This document shows positions 34,595 through 46,381 of a stretch of 64,000 bases of DNA, piece after piece. The position numbers and the translations under genes were made by a program. The stretch's first letter is position 1. Each line of letters starts with the position of its first letter. Where the stretch lies: positions 3,162,001-3,226,000 of the forward strand of contig OZ218957.1 in NCBI GenBank assembly GCA_965112735.1, in the 5' to 3' direction. This DNA comes from Phaeosaccion multiseriatum (taxonomy: Eukaryota; Ochrophyta, other classes). The notes under the pieces are model-generated. The model was not told the DNA's origin, did not search any database, and saw nothing but the letters and a program-made list of their open reading frames with translations.

Positions 34595-37500
34595 TTAACA
34601 ATCCGAGGCGTAATCCGAAAGCCCAGACAAGGGGCAGAAGACAATGTTCTCGGGGTTGAACTCGGGGTAGGTCACCATGCCTGCTGCAGCGCCCTCACAC
34701 GTCAACCAGCAGCCACGGCACTCCTGTCCAAGGCCCATATAGTTGCACAGGAGGCCAGGGGCATCACCCAGGCAGGAGGGGTCGGCGAAGATGCTCTTGT
34801 CGAATCCTTGAAGAAGCATGGCGCTCATCTCGGCGGAAGGGTTGCAAGCAGGGGAGTCGTCCGTGGGCGCGTCTCCGCCATCGGTGGGGATGATGCTGTC
34901 GCACGGCATCCATTCGCCCTTGCCGCAGAAGCGGCAGTCCTGGCCGGCGCCGTGGGCGTTGCAGCCGAGGCCTCCGTCGGTGGAACACATAGGGTCGTTG
35001 TAGCAAGGAGCCGCCTCCGAGCATTGGTCCTGAGAAGGAGAAAAAAAAAAACCAGTCAGGCGGTCGGTCAGTCAGCCAGTCAGTCATTGCTTTGTTTGTC
35101 ACGTAAAGGGAAGACGGAAGCAGGACACCATTCTCAGTGAATGCAAGACTCAAGGACTCACCGAGCAGAACATGCCTCCTCCTTCGACAGGGGCGGGTTC
35201 AGTGGGCGCAGAGGTATCAGCGGGTGGCTCCGTGCCGAGGGTGGGGGGGGGCATCAATACGGAGTCGATGACGTGCGCCACTCCATTACAGGCGTACAAG
35301 TCCGTGGCAACGATGTTAGCGGTGTTGCCAGTGCCGTCGGTGATGACCGCGTCAGCGCTCACGTCGAAGGTGTCTCCGTTCAGCGCGGTGACCGTGGAGT
35401 TCAGGACCTCGGCCGCAGGCACAGTGCCAGCAGTGACGTGGTAGGTCAGGATGTTCGCGAGGGTTGGCTCGTCCACAGTGGTCACGTCAAGGCAGTCCTC
35501 GGTGGCCTCGGCGGCGGCGCAGAGCCCGGCTGCAGCGAAGGCGGCGTCGGTGGGTGCGAACACAGTCAGCTCATCGGCGGTGGAGATGGTCTCGGCGAGG
35601 CCGTCCACGGAGGTGATGGCGTCGATGAGGCAGTCAAAGTCTCCGCCGTCGTTGGCTCCAACCACCAGAGACACGAGGTCCACGCAGTCCTCAGAGTCCT
35701 CCTCGCCGTCTTCTTCCGCTCCGTTATCCTCCATAGACTCATCCTCGCTCTCCATCTCTCCATCAGTCATCTCCACAGACTCATCCTCGCTCTCCATCTC
35801 TCCGTCAGTCATCTCCATAGACTCATCCTCGCTCTCCATCTCTCCGTCAGTCATCTCCTCCTCCTCCTCCTCCTCCTCCTCCTCAGTGTCAGTACCGCGG
35901 GGTGCGTCCGTCCCTCCCGCAGGGGGGGTGAGCACACCGTCGATGACGTGCGCGACGCCGTTACAGGCGTACAAGTCCGTGGTGACGATGTTGATGGTGG
36001 CGCCAGTGGAGTCGGTGATGATGGCGTCCTCGCTCACCTCGAAGGTGCCTCCGTTGAGGGTGGTGACGGTGGTGCCGAGGACTTCAGCCGCGGGCACAGT
36101 ACCTGCCGCGACGTGGTAGGTCAGGATGGGCATGAGGGTCTCCACGTCCACAGTGGTCACGTCAATGCAGTCCTCGGTGGCCTCGGCAGCGGCACAGAAC
36201 CCGGCAGCAGCGAAGGCGGCGTCGGTGGGTGCGAACACAGTCAGCTCATCGGCGGTGGCGAGGGTCTCGACGAGGCCCGCCGTGGTGACGGCGTCGATGA
36301 GACAGTCAAAGTCTCCGCCTTCGTTGGCTCCAACAACCAGAGACACGAGGTCCACGCACGCCTCCGTAGGGGCCTCGGTCCCGTCGTCTTCCGCTCCGTT
36401 ATCCTCCATAGACTCATCCTCGCTCTCCATATCTCCATCAGTCATCTCCTCACTCTCGCTCTCCATCTCTCCGTCAGTCATCTCCTCCTCCTCCGTAGGG
36501 GCCTCGGTCTCCTCCATGGACGCCTCGGTGTCCTCCATGGGCGCCTCGGTCCCCTCCATGGGCGCCTCCGTCTCCTCCATGGGTGCCTCTGTCTCCTCCT
36601 CGGTCACACGAGGAGGCATGAGGACACCGTCGATGACGTGCGCCACGCCGTTACAGGCGTACAAGTCCGTGGTGACGATGTTGATGGTGGCGCCAGTGGA
36701 GTCGGTGATGATGGCGTCCTCGCTCACCTCGAAGGTGCCTCCGTTGAGGGTGGTGACGGTGGTGCCGAGGACTTCAGCCGCGGGCACAGTACCTGCCGCG
36801 ACGTGGTAGGTCAGGATGGGCATGAGGGTCTCCACGTCCACAGTGGTCACGTCAATGCAGTCCTCGGTGGCCTCGGCAGCGGCACAGAACCCGGCAGCAG
36901 CGAAGGCGGCGTCGGTGGGTGCGAACACAGTCAGCTCATCGGCGGTGGCGAGGGTCTCGACGAGGCCCGCCGTGGTGACGGCGTCGATGAGACAGTCAAA
37001 GTCTCCGCCTTCGTTGGCTCCAACCACCAGAGACACGAGGTCCACGCACGCCTCTGTAGGGGCCTCAGTCTCCTCTATGGGCGCCTCAGTCTCATCCATG
37101 GGAGCCTCGGTCTGCTCCGTGGGAGCCTCGGTCTGAGGCGGGGTGGCGAGCACCGAGTCAATGATATGCACGTATCCGTTACAGGTGTCAATGTCAGTGT
37201 CCACGATGGTGGCCGTCTCTCCCACGGCATCCGTGATGACGCCATCCTCGCTCACGTCGAAGGTCCTGCCCTCCAACAATGTCTGCACGGTGGAGCCCAC
37301 AACCTCCTCGGCCTTGAGCGAATCGGCGGAGGCATGGTAGAGCAGGACGTTGGTGAGGACAGCGGAGTCCAGGGCCGAGATGTCGTCGCACCCTTCCGTC
37401 ACTTCCGCCGGAGCGCAGAGGCCCGCGGCGGCGAAGGCATCATCGGTGGGAAGGAATAGAGTCAACTGCAAACGGCGGGGGGGGCGGGGGGGCGGGGGGG

Positions 37501-37910
37501 CGGAGGGAAGCGTTAAGGATTGAATACATGACGTGCGTGGAATGAGCGGCCGTTGTCGAGTGCTGTGTGCAGGCTAGGCAAGGAGAAACGCTCCTTGCAA
37601 GGCTTTCTCCGCGCATGTTGCCAGGCCCTCGCTTCTGACTCAGCGGCATAAAAAACTAATCTTCCCTCTGCGAGGGAATCCACCCGAGCAATCGATGCTC
37701 TCCAAACCAGCGCAGCTGCTCACTTACCGAGTCCAGTGTGTCGATGGTGGGGCCGAGGCCAGCCTTTGTCACCGCGGCCAGGGCGGCATCGAATGCGCCC
37801 GCACCTTCGCCCTGGGTGTTGAGCTCGACGACTGTTGTAGTCACATCAGAACATGAGGATCCGAGGGTGAAGCCCAGGAGAAGTGAGACAGCAACCAAAG
37901 AGCGTCCCAT
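34595..37910 (-). CDS. Secreted four-domain fasciclin (FAS1) protein with Cys-rich tail
   Basis: Predicted extracellular adhesion or wall protein. Exons (minus): 37910-37728, 37465-35162, 35029-34595, all phase 0, 973 residues. A signal peptide (MGRSLVAVSLLLGFTLGSS) opens the protein. Four FAS1 domains follow, each with an H1-like box (LTVFAPTDAAFAAAG), a YH motif (ILTYHVAAG) and an H2-like end (CNGVAHVIDGVL). Domains 2 and 3 are nearly identical in DNA. Linkers are acidic repeats: TEAPMEE-type heptads after domains 1 and 2, and EMTDGEMESEDES-type 13-mers after domains 2 and 3. The 145-residue last exon is Cys-rich with two copies of a CNxxGxGQxCRxC pattern (CNAHGAGQDCRFC, CNYMGLGQECRGC). No membrane anchor is seen. 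Family assignment is firm; the role of the tail is unknown. Confidence 0.9.
35937..37070 (-). repeat. Near-identical FAS1 domain duplication
   Basis: About 440 bp at 35937-36380 recurs at 36627-37070, offset 690 bp (230 codons), with very few differences including at silent sites. It covers most of a FAS1 domain. This indicates a recent duplication or ongoing gene conversion within the gene. Confidence 0.88.
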
Positions 37911-38142
37911 GATGCCACTGGACAGTAGCTACAAGACTGCTCTCCTTTGGGTGTGACTGTGTGCGTTGTCTCTCTCTATTTGGCAGAGAGAGAATTAGGT
38001 GGGGAAGTGAAAGTGAGAGGCTCAAAAGCACGCGCTTGGCCTGCTGATGACTAAATTCCCGAGGAGAGTTCCGAACACCGGAAAAGGCCCAAAAAAAATC
38101 AATTGCTTCTGCAAGCACTGAAACTGAAACTGATTTAACAGT

Positions 38143-39899
38143 TTGAAGAGAACAAACAAAGCAGAAAAGAGGGCTCTACAGGACCACCAGCACCCGTTGC
38201 AGCAGCGGGTATCATCGGTGACAGCATCACCATCAGTATCAGCAGCAGAAGCAGCAGCACGGGGGTCTAGTAATCCCTACATCGCACGCACTGCTATTTT
38301 TGCTGCTGCTCCTGCTGCTGCTCCTGCTGCTGCTTTTCCTACAGTTCCTCCTGCGAAGAAAGAGAGGGGGCGAGGACGTCCCCGAGGGAGCAAGGACACT
38401 TCCGCCAAGTTGGATGGAGCTGCAGCGCCAGCAAAGAAGGCTGCTGGGCCAGTAAAGAGAGGGCGAGGAGGACCCCCAGGGAGCAAGAGCGCGAAGGGAA
38501 GTGCAAAGCCAGGTCCTGTACGCCAGGAAACGGTCGACAGAAATCGGGGTAATTGGGCCAAGATGGGATTTGTAGTTCCAGGCAGCTTTGAGGAGAGAGA
38601 GGGCACAGTTCTGGGCTCTCCAGTACCATCTGTAGCACCAGCGAAGACGTCTTCTCCGCCCCTCCCACGCGCCGAAGCAGCTGCTGCTTGCACCAAGGAA
38701 GCATCAGCAAGAGGGACAACGGCAGATAGCTCAGTAGGAGAGGGAGCAGCTGCGGCTGGCGCCAAGGGAGGGCAGGCGTCTGCAGGAGAGGCATCGCGTC
38801 ACGCAGCTCGTCATGCAGGTGGGTGGGTGAGAGAGAGAGAGAGAGTCCTTCGGGGAGGGGAGGGAGCATAGAAGAGGAGCATGGGAAGAGAGGCATAGGA
38901 GAAAGTGGAAGATGACCGTAGGAGTTGATGTGCTCCCTCTCTCCCTCCCCCCTCCGTCCCTCCGGCTCAAAGCTCCGCAGAGGCAGCGCCGAGACAGCAG
39001 CAGCAGCAGCATCTCCAGGAGGAGGTATCACATCACGCCGCTCGTCATGTCATGCAGGTGGGTAGGTGAGAGAGGGAGAGATTTCTTTGGGGAGGGAAGG
39101 GAGCATAGCTAGAAGGGGGGCATGGGAAGAGAGGCATAGGAGAGAAGCAGAAGATGCCCGTAGGAATTGATGCGCTCCCTCTCTCCCTCCCCCCTCCGTC
39201 CCTCCGGCTCAAAGCTCCGCAGAGGCAGCGCCGAGACAGCAGCAGCAGCAGCATCTCCAGGAGGAGGTATCACATCACGCCGCTCGTCATGTCATGCAGG
39301 TGGGTGGGTGAGAGAGGGAGAGTCCTTTGGGGTGCGGAGGGAGCATAGAAGAGGAGCATGGGACGAGAGGCGTAGGAGAGAAGTAGAAGACGCCCGTAGG
39401 AATTGATGGAGTGAGGGAGTCCTCGGTGGACAGAGGTGCGGCAGCCGGGCGACGACCAGAGAGGGGAGAGTTGTTAGCGAATTGTGCGATCGACTTTGAC
39501 CGCTGGGCTTGCGTCTGGAACGAGGGCTCCAGTGACGAAAGGACTCGGCAAGTGGAGCAACGTTTTCCGCAAGACGAGTGCACATCTGCGCCAGTACCAC
39601 GACCTGCTGAAGAGGAGGATGAACACGAAGGCCACTATGAAGCCGATTCTTCAACAGGGGGCCAGCCTGACAGCAGACTTGAGGCGACCGGCGCCTGGGG
39701 AGGAGTTCACCACTCCGTCTTAGAGCCACAGCCGACGTGCCCATCGCCAGGACAGCTCGAGCAGCTGAGGCTGAGGGAGGAGCCTATGTCTTTGGTAGCA
39801 GCAACTGCTGCGGCTGCGGCTGCGAGTAGCGCCGAGGCGTGCACCCTGCGGGAGCAAGCCCCCTCCCTCTCTACTCGGGGTGGAAGCGTGCCTAAATAG
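38143..39899 (+). CDS. AT-hook protein candidate with triplicated exon module (5' end not found)
   Basis: I do not recognise the family. The first open exon (about 38134-38818) is Ala/Ser/Lys-rich and contains an AT-hook core (RGRGRPRGSK) and a degenerate second one (KRGRGGPPGSK), suggesting minor-groove DNA binding in the nucleus. Two 85-bp exons (38973-39057, 39215-39299) with CAG/GTGGGT donors follow, then a last exon to the stop at 39897-39899 containing IDFDRWACVWNEGSSDERT and an acidic stretch. Phases join for the first three exons; the last acceptor is uncertain. No in-frame ATG opens the first exon, so a 5' exon is missing from my model or the locus is a pseudogene. The tandem module repeat is described separately. 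Confidence 0.45.
38786..39410 (+). repeat. About 240-bp tandem exon-intron module, three copies
   Basis: Donors at 38819, 39058 and 39300 follow near-identical exon ends (CGTCATGCAG or CGTCATGTCATGCAG) and near-identical introns (GTGGGTGGGTGAGAG, then a common body). The spacing is 239 and 242 bp. Copy 1 merges into the first open exon; copies 2 and 3 are complete. Confidence 0.88.
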
Positions 39900-40340
39900 C
39901 GGTGCTAGTGGTCAACCGGCCACACTTCGAGCTGAATCACAGCGGAAGAGGGCCTGTAAGATGTGCAACAAGTGTGGGCATTAGCAGGAGGTTGGGAGGG
40001 GTGGGCGTGGGCGTGCACACAGGGAAGGAGAAGACTTGTTGCATACCGACAAGCGGACCCGGAAGCGCAATCGCAATGGCGAGCTCATTCCAGAGACCCA
40101 GTCCGCCAGCAAGATGTATGGTGGGCCCTGTGAGTGTGTATTCTGCAGTTCATTCGCAGCTTCTAAGCCATGGAAAGGCCAATACAGGGCCAAAAAAGCA
40201 ATCGCTTGTTGTAATCCACTAGCCAGTCGCCAGTTGTGGTGGGGGAATTTGAATTTAATTGGCTGGCCCTTCGGGCCAGCCCTATTACTATTAGCACACG
40301 ATATTATTCCCATAAAAGAAGGGAAACGAAAGGAAAAGGT
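39900..40340. other. Spacer upstream of At5g03900-like gene
   Basis: No supported gene. A short plus-strand stretch near 39940-39976 reads QRKRACKMCNKCGH, zinc-knuckle-like, and stops at once. It may be a decayed fragment or the tail of the neighbouring candidate gene. Confidence 0.35.
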
Positions 40341-43300
40341 ATGAAGCCCCGGCCGCTGCTGACGGTTCCGATCGTGCTCGGGTGCTACCACGGCGCGGCG
40401 GCCTTCTGTCTGTCAGCGGGTCCCCGCTCAGCGCCACGTGCGACGACAACTCTTCTGAGGGGGGCAACAGGAGCACGGGCTTCCCGCCGACTGGGTGGAG
40501 GATGGCGGGCTCCTTTGGTTGCGGGCGGGGTGTCGGAGATGAGGCGAAGGTGAGGGACCGACGAGCATGCGGCTGCTGCCTCATGGGATCCTTGGAAGTC
40601 GCACACACACACACGTGTCCGTGTTTCCCTCCCTCTCTCTCTCTTCGCCTCCTCCTCCAGACGTCCTGACGCGTACCCGAATGAGCAATTTCCTCCGCCT
40701 CCTCCTCTACCTCCGGCCCTCTTGTCTGCTGCTGCCCTGCTCCATGGGAACCTTTCAAGTCGCATGCACACAAATCCTCCGCCTCTTGTCTTTCTCTCAA
40801 CACCCCACACCTCCTCTCCTTCCGCGCGCTTTTCCCCTTTGGTCCGTCTCACAGCAGAGGCCGCAGCTGCATGTCAATGGCGGCGCCGGAGCAGGAGGGC
40901 CTCACTGCTATGCTGGGCCTGCCGGACGAGCGAGTGCTCAAAGCGGTGGAGAAGACCAAGGGAAGAGTACTTGCACAAGACGTGGCAGCCTTGTCTGGAG
41001 TCAGTGAGTATAATTTGCAGGCTTGGGGGGTGAGGGATTTGGGAGGGCGGTAGTTTCTGTTTAGTCTTGTGGGGGGAGGGGGGGGGGTACCGCCAGACAA
41101 TAATGTCATTCTCCCCTCTTATGCTGTACGCTGTGTTTGTTTGGGTGCGCCCCCCCCCCCCCCTGGCCCAACCACAGCCATCACGCAGGCGCAGGAGGGG
41201 CTGACCAATCTTGCGGCGCTGGTGGACGGCGAACTCGAGGTCAACGGCGAAACAGGAGAGTTAGTGTATAACTTTCCGCGGAACTTTCGCCAAGTGCTCA
41301 CGGCTCGCTCAGGCAAGCAGCGAGCGGCCCAGATATGGAGGGAGAAGGTGAGTGAGAAGGAGCGGGGGGAGGACATAGATGGGCAGAGATGGGCAAAAGA
41401 CAGAGAGACAGGGCCGAGCGAAACAATCGTATGTGTGTGTTGTGTGTGTGTATGTGTGTCTCGTCCACTCTCGGCTTTTCCCTTCCGCCTTCGCGCCCCC
41501 CTGCGGCCCCCGTTCACTTAGTCTCTTCCCCGCCCGTGTGCTCAAATTCAATGACTCCCCCGTTGCGTGATCCTTCGATCCCCTTCCATCCGCCGCTCTC
41601 CCACCCCCCCGTGCTACCCACTTCACTCAGTCCCTTCCCTCGCCGTGTGTTCCACTTGAATGACATCATCTCGTGATCCATCGATCCCTCCATACACCGC
41701 CCTTCCCCTCCCTTCCCCTCCCCTACCAGGTGTGGCCTTTGCTCTTCTACGGTATCCGAGTCGGCTTTGGCGTGGTGTTGTTCGCCTCCATCGCCCTCAT
41801 CTTTGCCACCATCATCTTCATAAGCACCAGCAGCGGATCGGAGGAGGACAACCGAAGAGGCCGTCGCGGAGGAGGTGGGTGAGCGTCGGCTTCACTTGAT
41901 GAATCGCGTACTTTCGACCATATCATGTTTTTTTTCCATGCACACCGCAGAAAGTGAAGGCCATAAGAAGACACATGCACCAAGGGTGGAATGGGACGTG
42001 TGTAGCAAAAGAGGCGCTTCCTCTGCCCTCTCAGATTGCTCGAGTCCACGTACACTCACCCTGTTTCACTCCATCTCCACCCGTCTGTCCCTGTGCAATC
42101 CCACCTTGGCAACCCCTTTGGCTCAATCTGTGGGCCCTCCCCTCTGCCCCCCCCACCTCTTCCCCGACCCGCCACCCCCACCCTTCCGTCCGTCCGTTGC
42201 TTGGCGATGCAGGAGGATCCATGATGATCGACCCCGGGTGGTTCGGCCCCTCTCCCTTCGACTATTTCTACTACCGCCCTTACTACGGCTACTACCGCAC
42301 ACCCGTCCAGGAGAGGCGCGATCCCGAGGAAATGGGCTTCGTTGAGAGCATTTTCAGTTACATTTTCGGGTGAGATGAGGGGCATTGGCATGAGCGACTG
42401 ATGCGATACGGCAGACAGCGCAGTCGACACCACAGTTTTCAGTTTTGAGTTTATGTGGTGACCTTATCAATGTCGAACACCATAAATGGGGTCGATAGCG
42501 AAGCTTGGGCACCACAGGTCTTGTCGCGCGCCCTCCACTGCCATCCCCTCTTGAATTGTCCGTAACGGGAGCATGCGTAACTCCGGGCAATGCCAGAAGA
42601 GAGAGAGAGATGCCAGAAGAGGGAGAGATGCCAGAAGAGAGAGAGAGAGATACCAGAAGAGAGAGAGAGGGATGCCAGAAGAGAGAGAGAGAGATACCAG
42701 AAGAGAGAGAGAGGGATGCGAGAAGAGAGAGAGGGATGCCAGAAGAGAGAGAGAGGGATGCCAGAAGAGAGAGAGAGGGATGCCAGAGGAGAGAGAGAGA
42801 GAGGGATGCCAGAAGAGAGAGAGAGAGGGATGCCAGAAGAGAGAGACAGGGATGCCAGAAGAGAGAGAGAGAGGGATGCCAGAAGAGAGAAAGAGAGATG
42901 CCAGAAGAGAGAGAGAGAGAGGGATGCCAGAAGAGAGAGAGAGGGATGCCAGAAGAGAGAGAGAGGGATGCCAGAAGAGAGAGAGAGGGATGCCAGAAGA
43001 GAGAGAGAGGGATGCCAGAAGAGAGAAAGAGAGATGCCAGAAGAGAGAGAGAGGGATGCCAGAAGAGAGAGAGAGATGCCAGAAGAGAGAGAGAGATGCC
43101 AGAAGAGAGAGAGAGGGATGCCAGAAGAGAGAGAGAGGGATGCCAGAAGAGAGAGAGAGGGATGCCAGAAGAGAGAGAGAGATGCCAGAAGAGAGAGAGA
43201 GGGATGCCAGAAGAGAGAGAGAGAGAGGGATGCCAGAAGAGAGAGAGGGATGCCAGAAGAGAGAGAGAGATGCCAGAAGAGAGAGAGAGATGCCAGAAGA

Positions 43301-45870
43301 GAGAGAGAGGGATGCCAGAAGAGAGAGAGAGAGAGAGGGATGCCAGAAGAGAGAGAGATGCCAGAAGAGAGAGAGAGGGATGCCAGAAGAGAGAGAGAGA
43401 TGCCAGAAGAGAGAGAGAGATGCCAGAAGAGAGAGAGAGGGATGCCAGAAGAGAGAGAGAGGGATGCCAGAAGAGAGAGAGAGGGATGCCAGAAGAGAGA
43501 GAGAGGGATGCCAGAAGAGAGAGAGAGGGATGCCAGAAGAGAGAAAGAGAGATGCCAGAAGAGAGAGAGAGGGAGGGAGATGACGGAAATATGCATGGTT
43601 CAGGCACGCTGCTGTGTATCCTTCCCTTCGCTCACGCGTATTTTTTCCCTCCTTCCACCCTCCTCCTCCTCGACTCTTGTTGTTGTTTCTTATCATGATT
43701 CCTTCCCCCATGCCCTCTCCCCCCCCTGTGCCTGTTTCACCTCCTCTTTGCTTTCCGTCTTGGAACAACAACAGAGACGGAAACCCCAACGTCGACCTTC
43801 CAGCGCGGCGCATTCAGGCCATCTCCGAGCTCATCCGCCAGAACGGAGGCGCCGTAACGGCCGAGCAAATGGCCCCTTATTTGGACTGTCCTCCCATGCC
43901 CAGCGGCAAGTCTCTTTTGGTGGATGAGAGCTTCGTGTTGCCCGCAGTGACTGCCCTGAGAGGTCGGCCCGAGGTAAATGTGGGGAGTGTAAAGTCTGTC
44001 TCTCACTGACTGACATTGGTTGGTCGTTGTGTTGTGTTGTGTTGAAGTTTGCGTTGTTTTTAATGTGGGTACGACCAGACTACGATCGCTCCCCTCTTCT
44101 ACAACCCCCCCCCCCCCCCCCCTTTTTTTTTCCATACTTACATAACTGTTTAGAAACAATGGTGTGGGTTCAGGTGCCAAGGGCCACGTCTGAAGTGAAA
44201 ACTTACGATTAGATTTGCCAGTCGGCCTTCGGTTACGATTGCAAGGATTAACGGATGTGCTCGGATGGCAACTGATGACATGACAGGTGACTGAGGACGG
44301 AGACATCATTTACGTCTTTCCTGAGCTGCAGACGTCCGCCATAGGGGGGGAGCGGAGCGGCTCCATGGCGGGCAGATCTACGCGGGAGATCAAGGCCTAC
44401 ATGACGGCAAATGTGCGTGCGTGCGTGTGTGCTTGACCGTGTACTTGTCGTAGCGCTGCCCTCCACCCGTCTCAGTTAGCATGGCCACTCGCTTTGTGTG
44501 CTTGCCAGCCCAAAGGTCTCTTCGGGCTTTTTTCCTGTTGTGTTTTGTGCGACTTTTGCGGCGCCGCCTAATTGTCTCTTGATGTTCACTTTCGCTCTCC
44601 TCTGCTCTGCTGTTGTCCCCTCTGCTCTCCTGTGTGCTCCTCTCCTCTGCTCTTCTATGCTCTCTGCTCCTCCTGTGCTCTCCTCTCCTCTCCTCTCATC
44701 TCCCTTCCCCTACCCGCCCTACCCCCTTTCCCCTCTCATCCCTCTCCTCTCCTCTCCTCTCCTCCCCACTTACCCCACCCACCCCCCAGAGCATTCCTTC
44801 CTCTGACCTCTTTGAGAAGGACGCCCTCTTGCACCGGATCGACGTGTTCAACCAAGCCGTCTCCAGCCGCCTGGGCAGAGGTGGCAGCAGCTCCTCCTCC
44901 TCCTCCTCCTCCTCCTCCTCTCTGCCTTCGACGTTACCTGAGAGAGAAATTAAGTTCAGCATAGCCACGGACGGACAGAAGCTCGGAGCAGGGGTGTTAG
45001 GGGCGGTTAACCTAGGGGGGGCGCTGTATCTGCTTCGCATCCTCCCCGCCTATGCACTGCCCGGCGTGTACGGTCTTGCTCAGACCCTCATGCCTGCGTT
45101 GCTGACTTATGCGGTGGCCTTCAACGTCATCCCCCTGGTGCGTGGTGCGCTCCTCACGAAGAAGAATAAGAGCATTCAGGAGCGCAACAAGGTGAGAGAG
45201 CAATATGCTTCGATGCTCTCTGAGGCAGGCAGGGGGGCTGGCGGTGGCAAGCTCAAGCGGAAGCTCAACGCGGCCAAGAACTTCGCAAGCAAACTTAAGG
45301 TGAGATAGAGAGAGAGAGAGAGAGAGGTGGGGTGGATGGCAGTGGATGGGGAGGGAAGGAGGAATAGGGAGAGGGGGGATGGAGAGAAAGGGAGGGAGGG
45401 AGGGACAAGCAGGACAGGCAGGGAGTAAATAGGACCGGCACCCCGCCACACCCCACCAGGACAGGGCATGGAGGGAGGCGGCGCAGGAGGCTGGTGCACA
45501 GGAGTGTTAGGTCTGAGCAAAGACAACTCTGACCCCTGCAACCCCTTTTTTGCTACTTGTCTGACCCCTTCAACCCCGTTTTGCTGCGTTGTGTTCTCTT
45601 GCCCTTCGTGCGTGATGCGTGCGTGCGTGCGTGGGTGTGTGCGCGTGTGTCTGTGTGCGTGTGTGTGTGCGTGTGTCTGTGTGCATGTGCGTGTGTGTGC
45701 GTGTGTGTGTGCGTGCACAGGTGCTCAAGAAGGGAGATGCCACGTACTCGTCAGCCCGGAGCGTGGAGGAGCAGGCGCCGCTGCCGCAAAGCAACGCACC
45801 CAGAGACCCCCTGCTGGAGGAGTTCGACCAGAAAATAAAGGATCTAAACATTCAGAGGGAGGCTGAATGA
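40341..45870 (+). CDS. Plastid membrane protein, At5g03900-like
   Basis: Homologue of the plant chloroplast protein At5g03900, also known from cyanobacteria; molecular role unclear. Nine exons: 40341-40549, 40855-41003, 41178-41347, 41730-41874, 42213-42369, 43775-43973, 44287-44412, 44790-45299, 45721-45870. All phases join, giving 604 residues. The N-terminus (LTVPIVLGCYHGAAAFCL) is a signal peptide plus AAAF plastid-import motif. Conserved blocks in plant order are the winged-helix-like EVNGETGELVYNFPRNFR; one membrane span (VVLFASIALIFATIIFI); the aromatic PSPFDYFYYRPYYGYY; FVESIFSYIFGDGNPN; a second winged-helix-like block ending DGDIIYVFPELQ; a multi-span hydrophobic region (LLTYAVAFNVIPLVRGALL); and a charged tail. 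Intron 42370-43774 holds a 1-kb minisatellite. Confidence 0.92.
42586..43580. repeat. About 1-kb purine-rich minisatellite in intron
   Basis: Roughly 45 copies of ATGCCAGAAGAGAGAGAGAG with 0-3 extra AG or GGG units, so the period varies from about 18 to 26 bp. It lies in intron 5 of the At5g03900-like gene, one strand almost pure purine except the TGCC core. The open frames through it (PEERERDARRE-type) are repeat artefacts. Confidence 0.95.
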
Positions 45871-46381
45871 ATCAACAAGCAGTCGAAGCAGTCGGAGAAG
45901 AGAACGAGGGAGGGCAACGAGGCCAGCGAGGCCAGGGAGAGAGCAAGCGCAAGGTGCCCTTGCCTCGCATACAGAGCTCGAGCTTCAGCCCGGCAGCGCA
46001 GCACGGCCTTGAGGTGGGGTGGGTGGGGCGGGGTGGGTCTGGCTCTCTCCCGGCCCTGGCTGTCTCTCCGCTGCAGCCCTCCTTGATCGACTCGATATTA
46101 AGTATCTGTACATTTTGAAGTAGGATCATATAAGGAAGGAGGAAGGAAGAGAGGGAGAGGGCACTTAAAAGTAACGTCTCCTATACAAAATTGAAGGACG
46201 GAAGGAGAAGGAGTTTACATAAAAGTAACGTCTTCTCTGGTCTAAAAGTAACGTCTCCTCTCTCTCGCAAAACCCAGTGGCGCCCTCCTCCCCTTTGTGC
46301 GGCTCCTCTTCTCTTCCTTGTCGCGCCTGCTCCTCCTCCTCTCCGACTCTTTTTCGAGTATTATAGCCTTGGGGGAGGCTG
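45871..46381. other. Spacer and promoter of alpha-tubulin acetyltransferase gene
   Basis: No gene seen. The distal part is the 3' UTR of the At5g03900-like gene. The proximal part carries the three direct repeats listed separately. Confidence 0.5.
46166..46258 (+). promoter_or_regulatory. Three direct copies of TAAAAGTAACGTCTCC upstream of ATAT1
   Basis: Copies at 46166-46181, 46220-46235 (one mismatch) and 46243-46258. They lie 120-220 bp before the proposed start codon of the acetyltransferase and are not part of a longer tandem array. A transcription-factor site cluster is the simplest reading, by inference only. Confidence 0.5.

Noticed and set aside
35141-37459. 772-codon plus-strand frame opposite the fasciclin gene
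   Set aside because: Mirror of the GC-rich repeated FAS1 coding sequence. The minus frame has a signal peptide, domain motifs and matched splice joints, while the plus frame is His/Gly/Val repeats with no domain.
42505-43927. Several 300-450-codon frames of PEERERDARRE or SLFWHPSLSLLASL type
   Set aside because: Products of the AGAGAG/TGCC minisatellite in an intron of the At5g03900-like gene.
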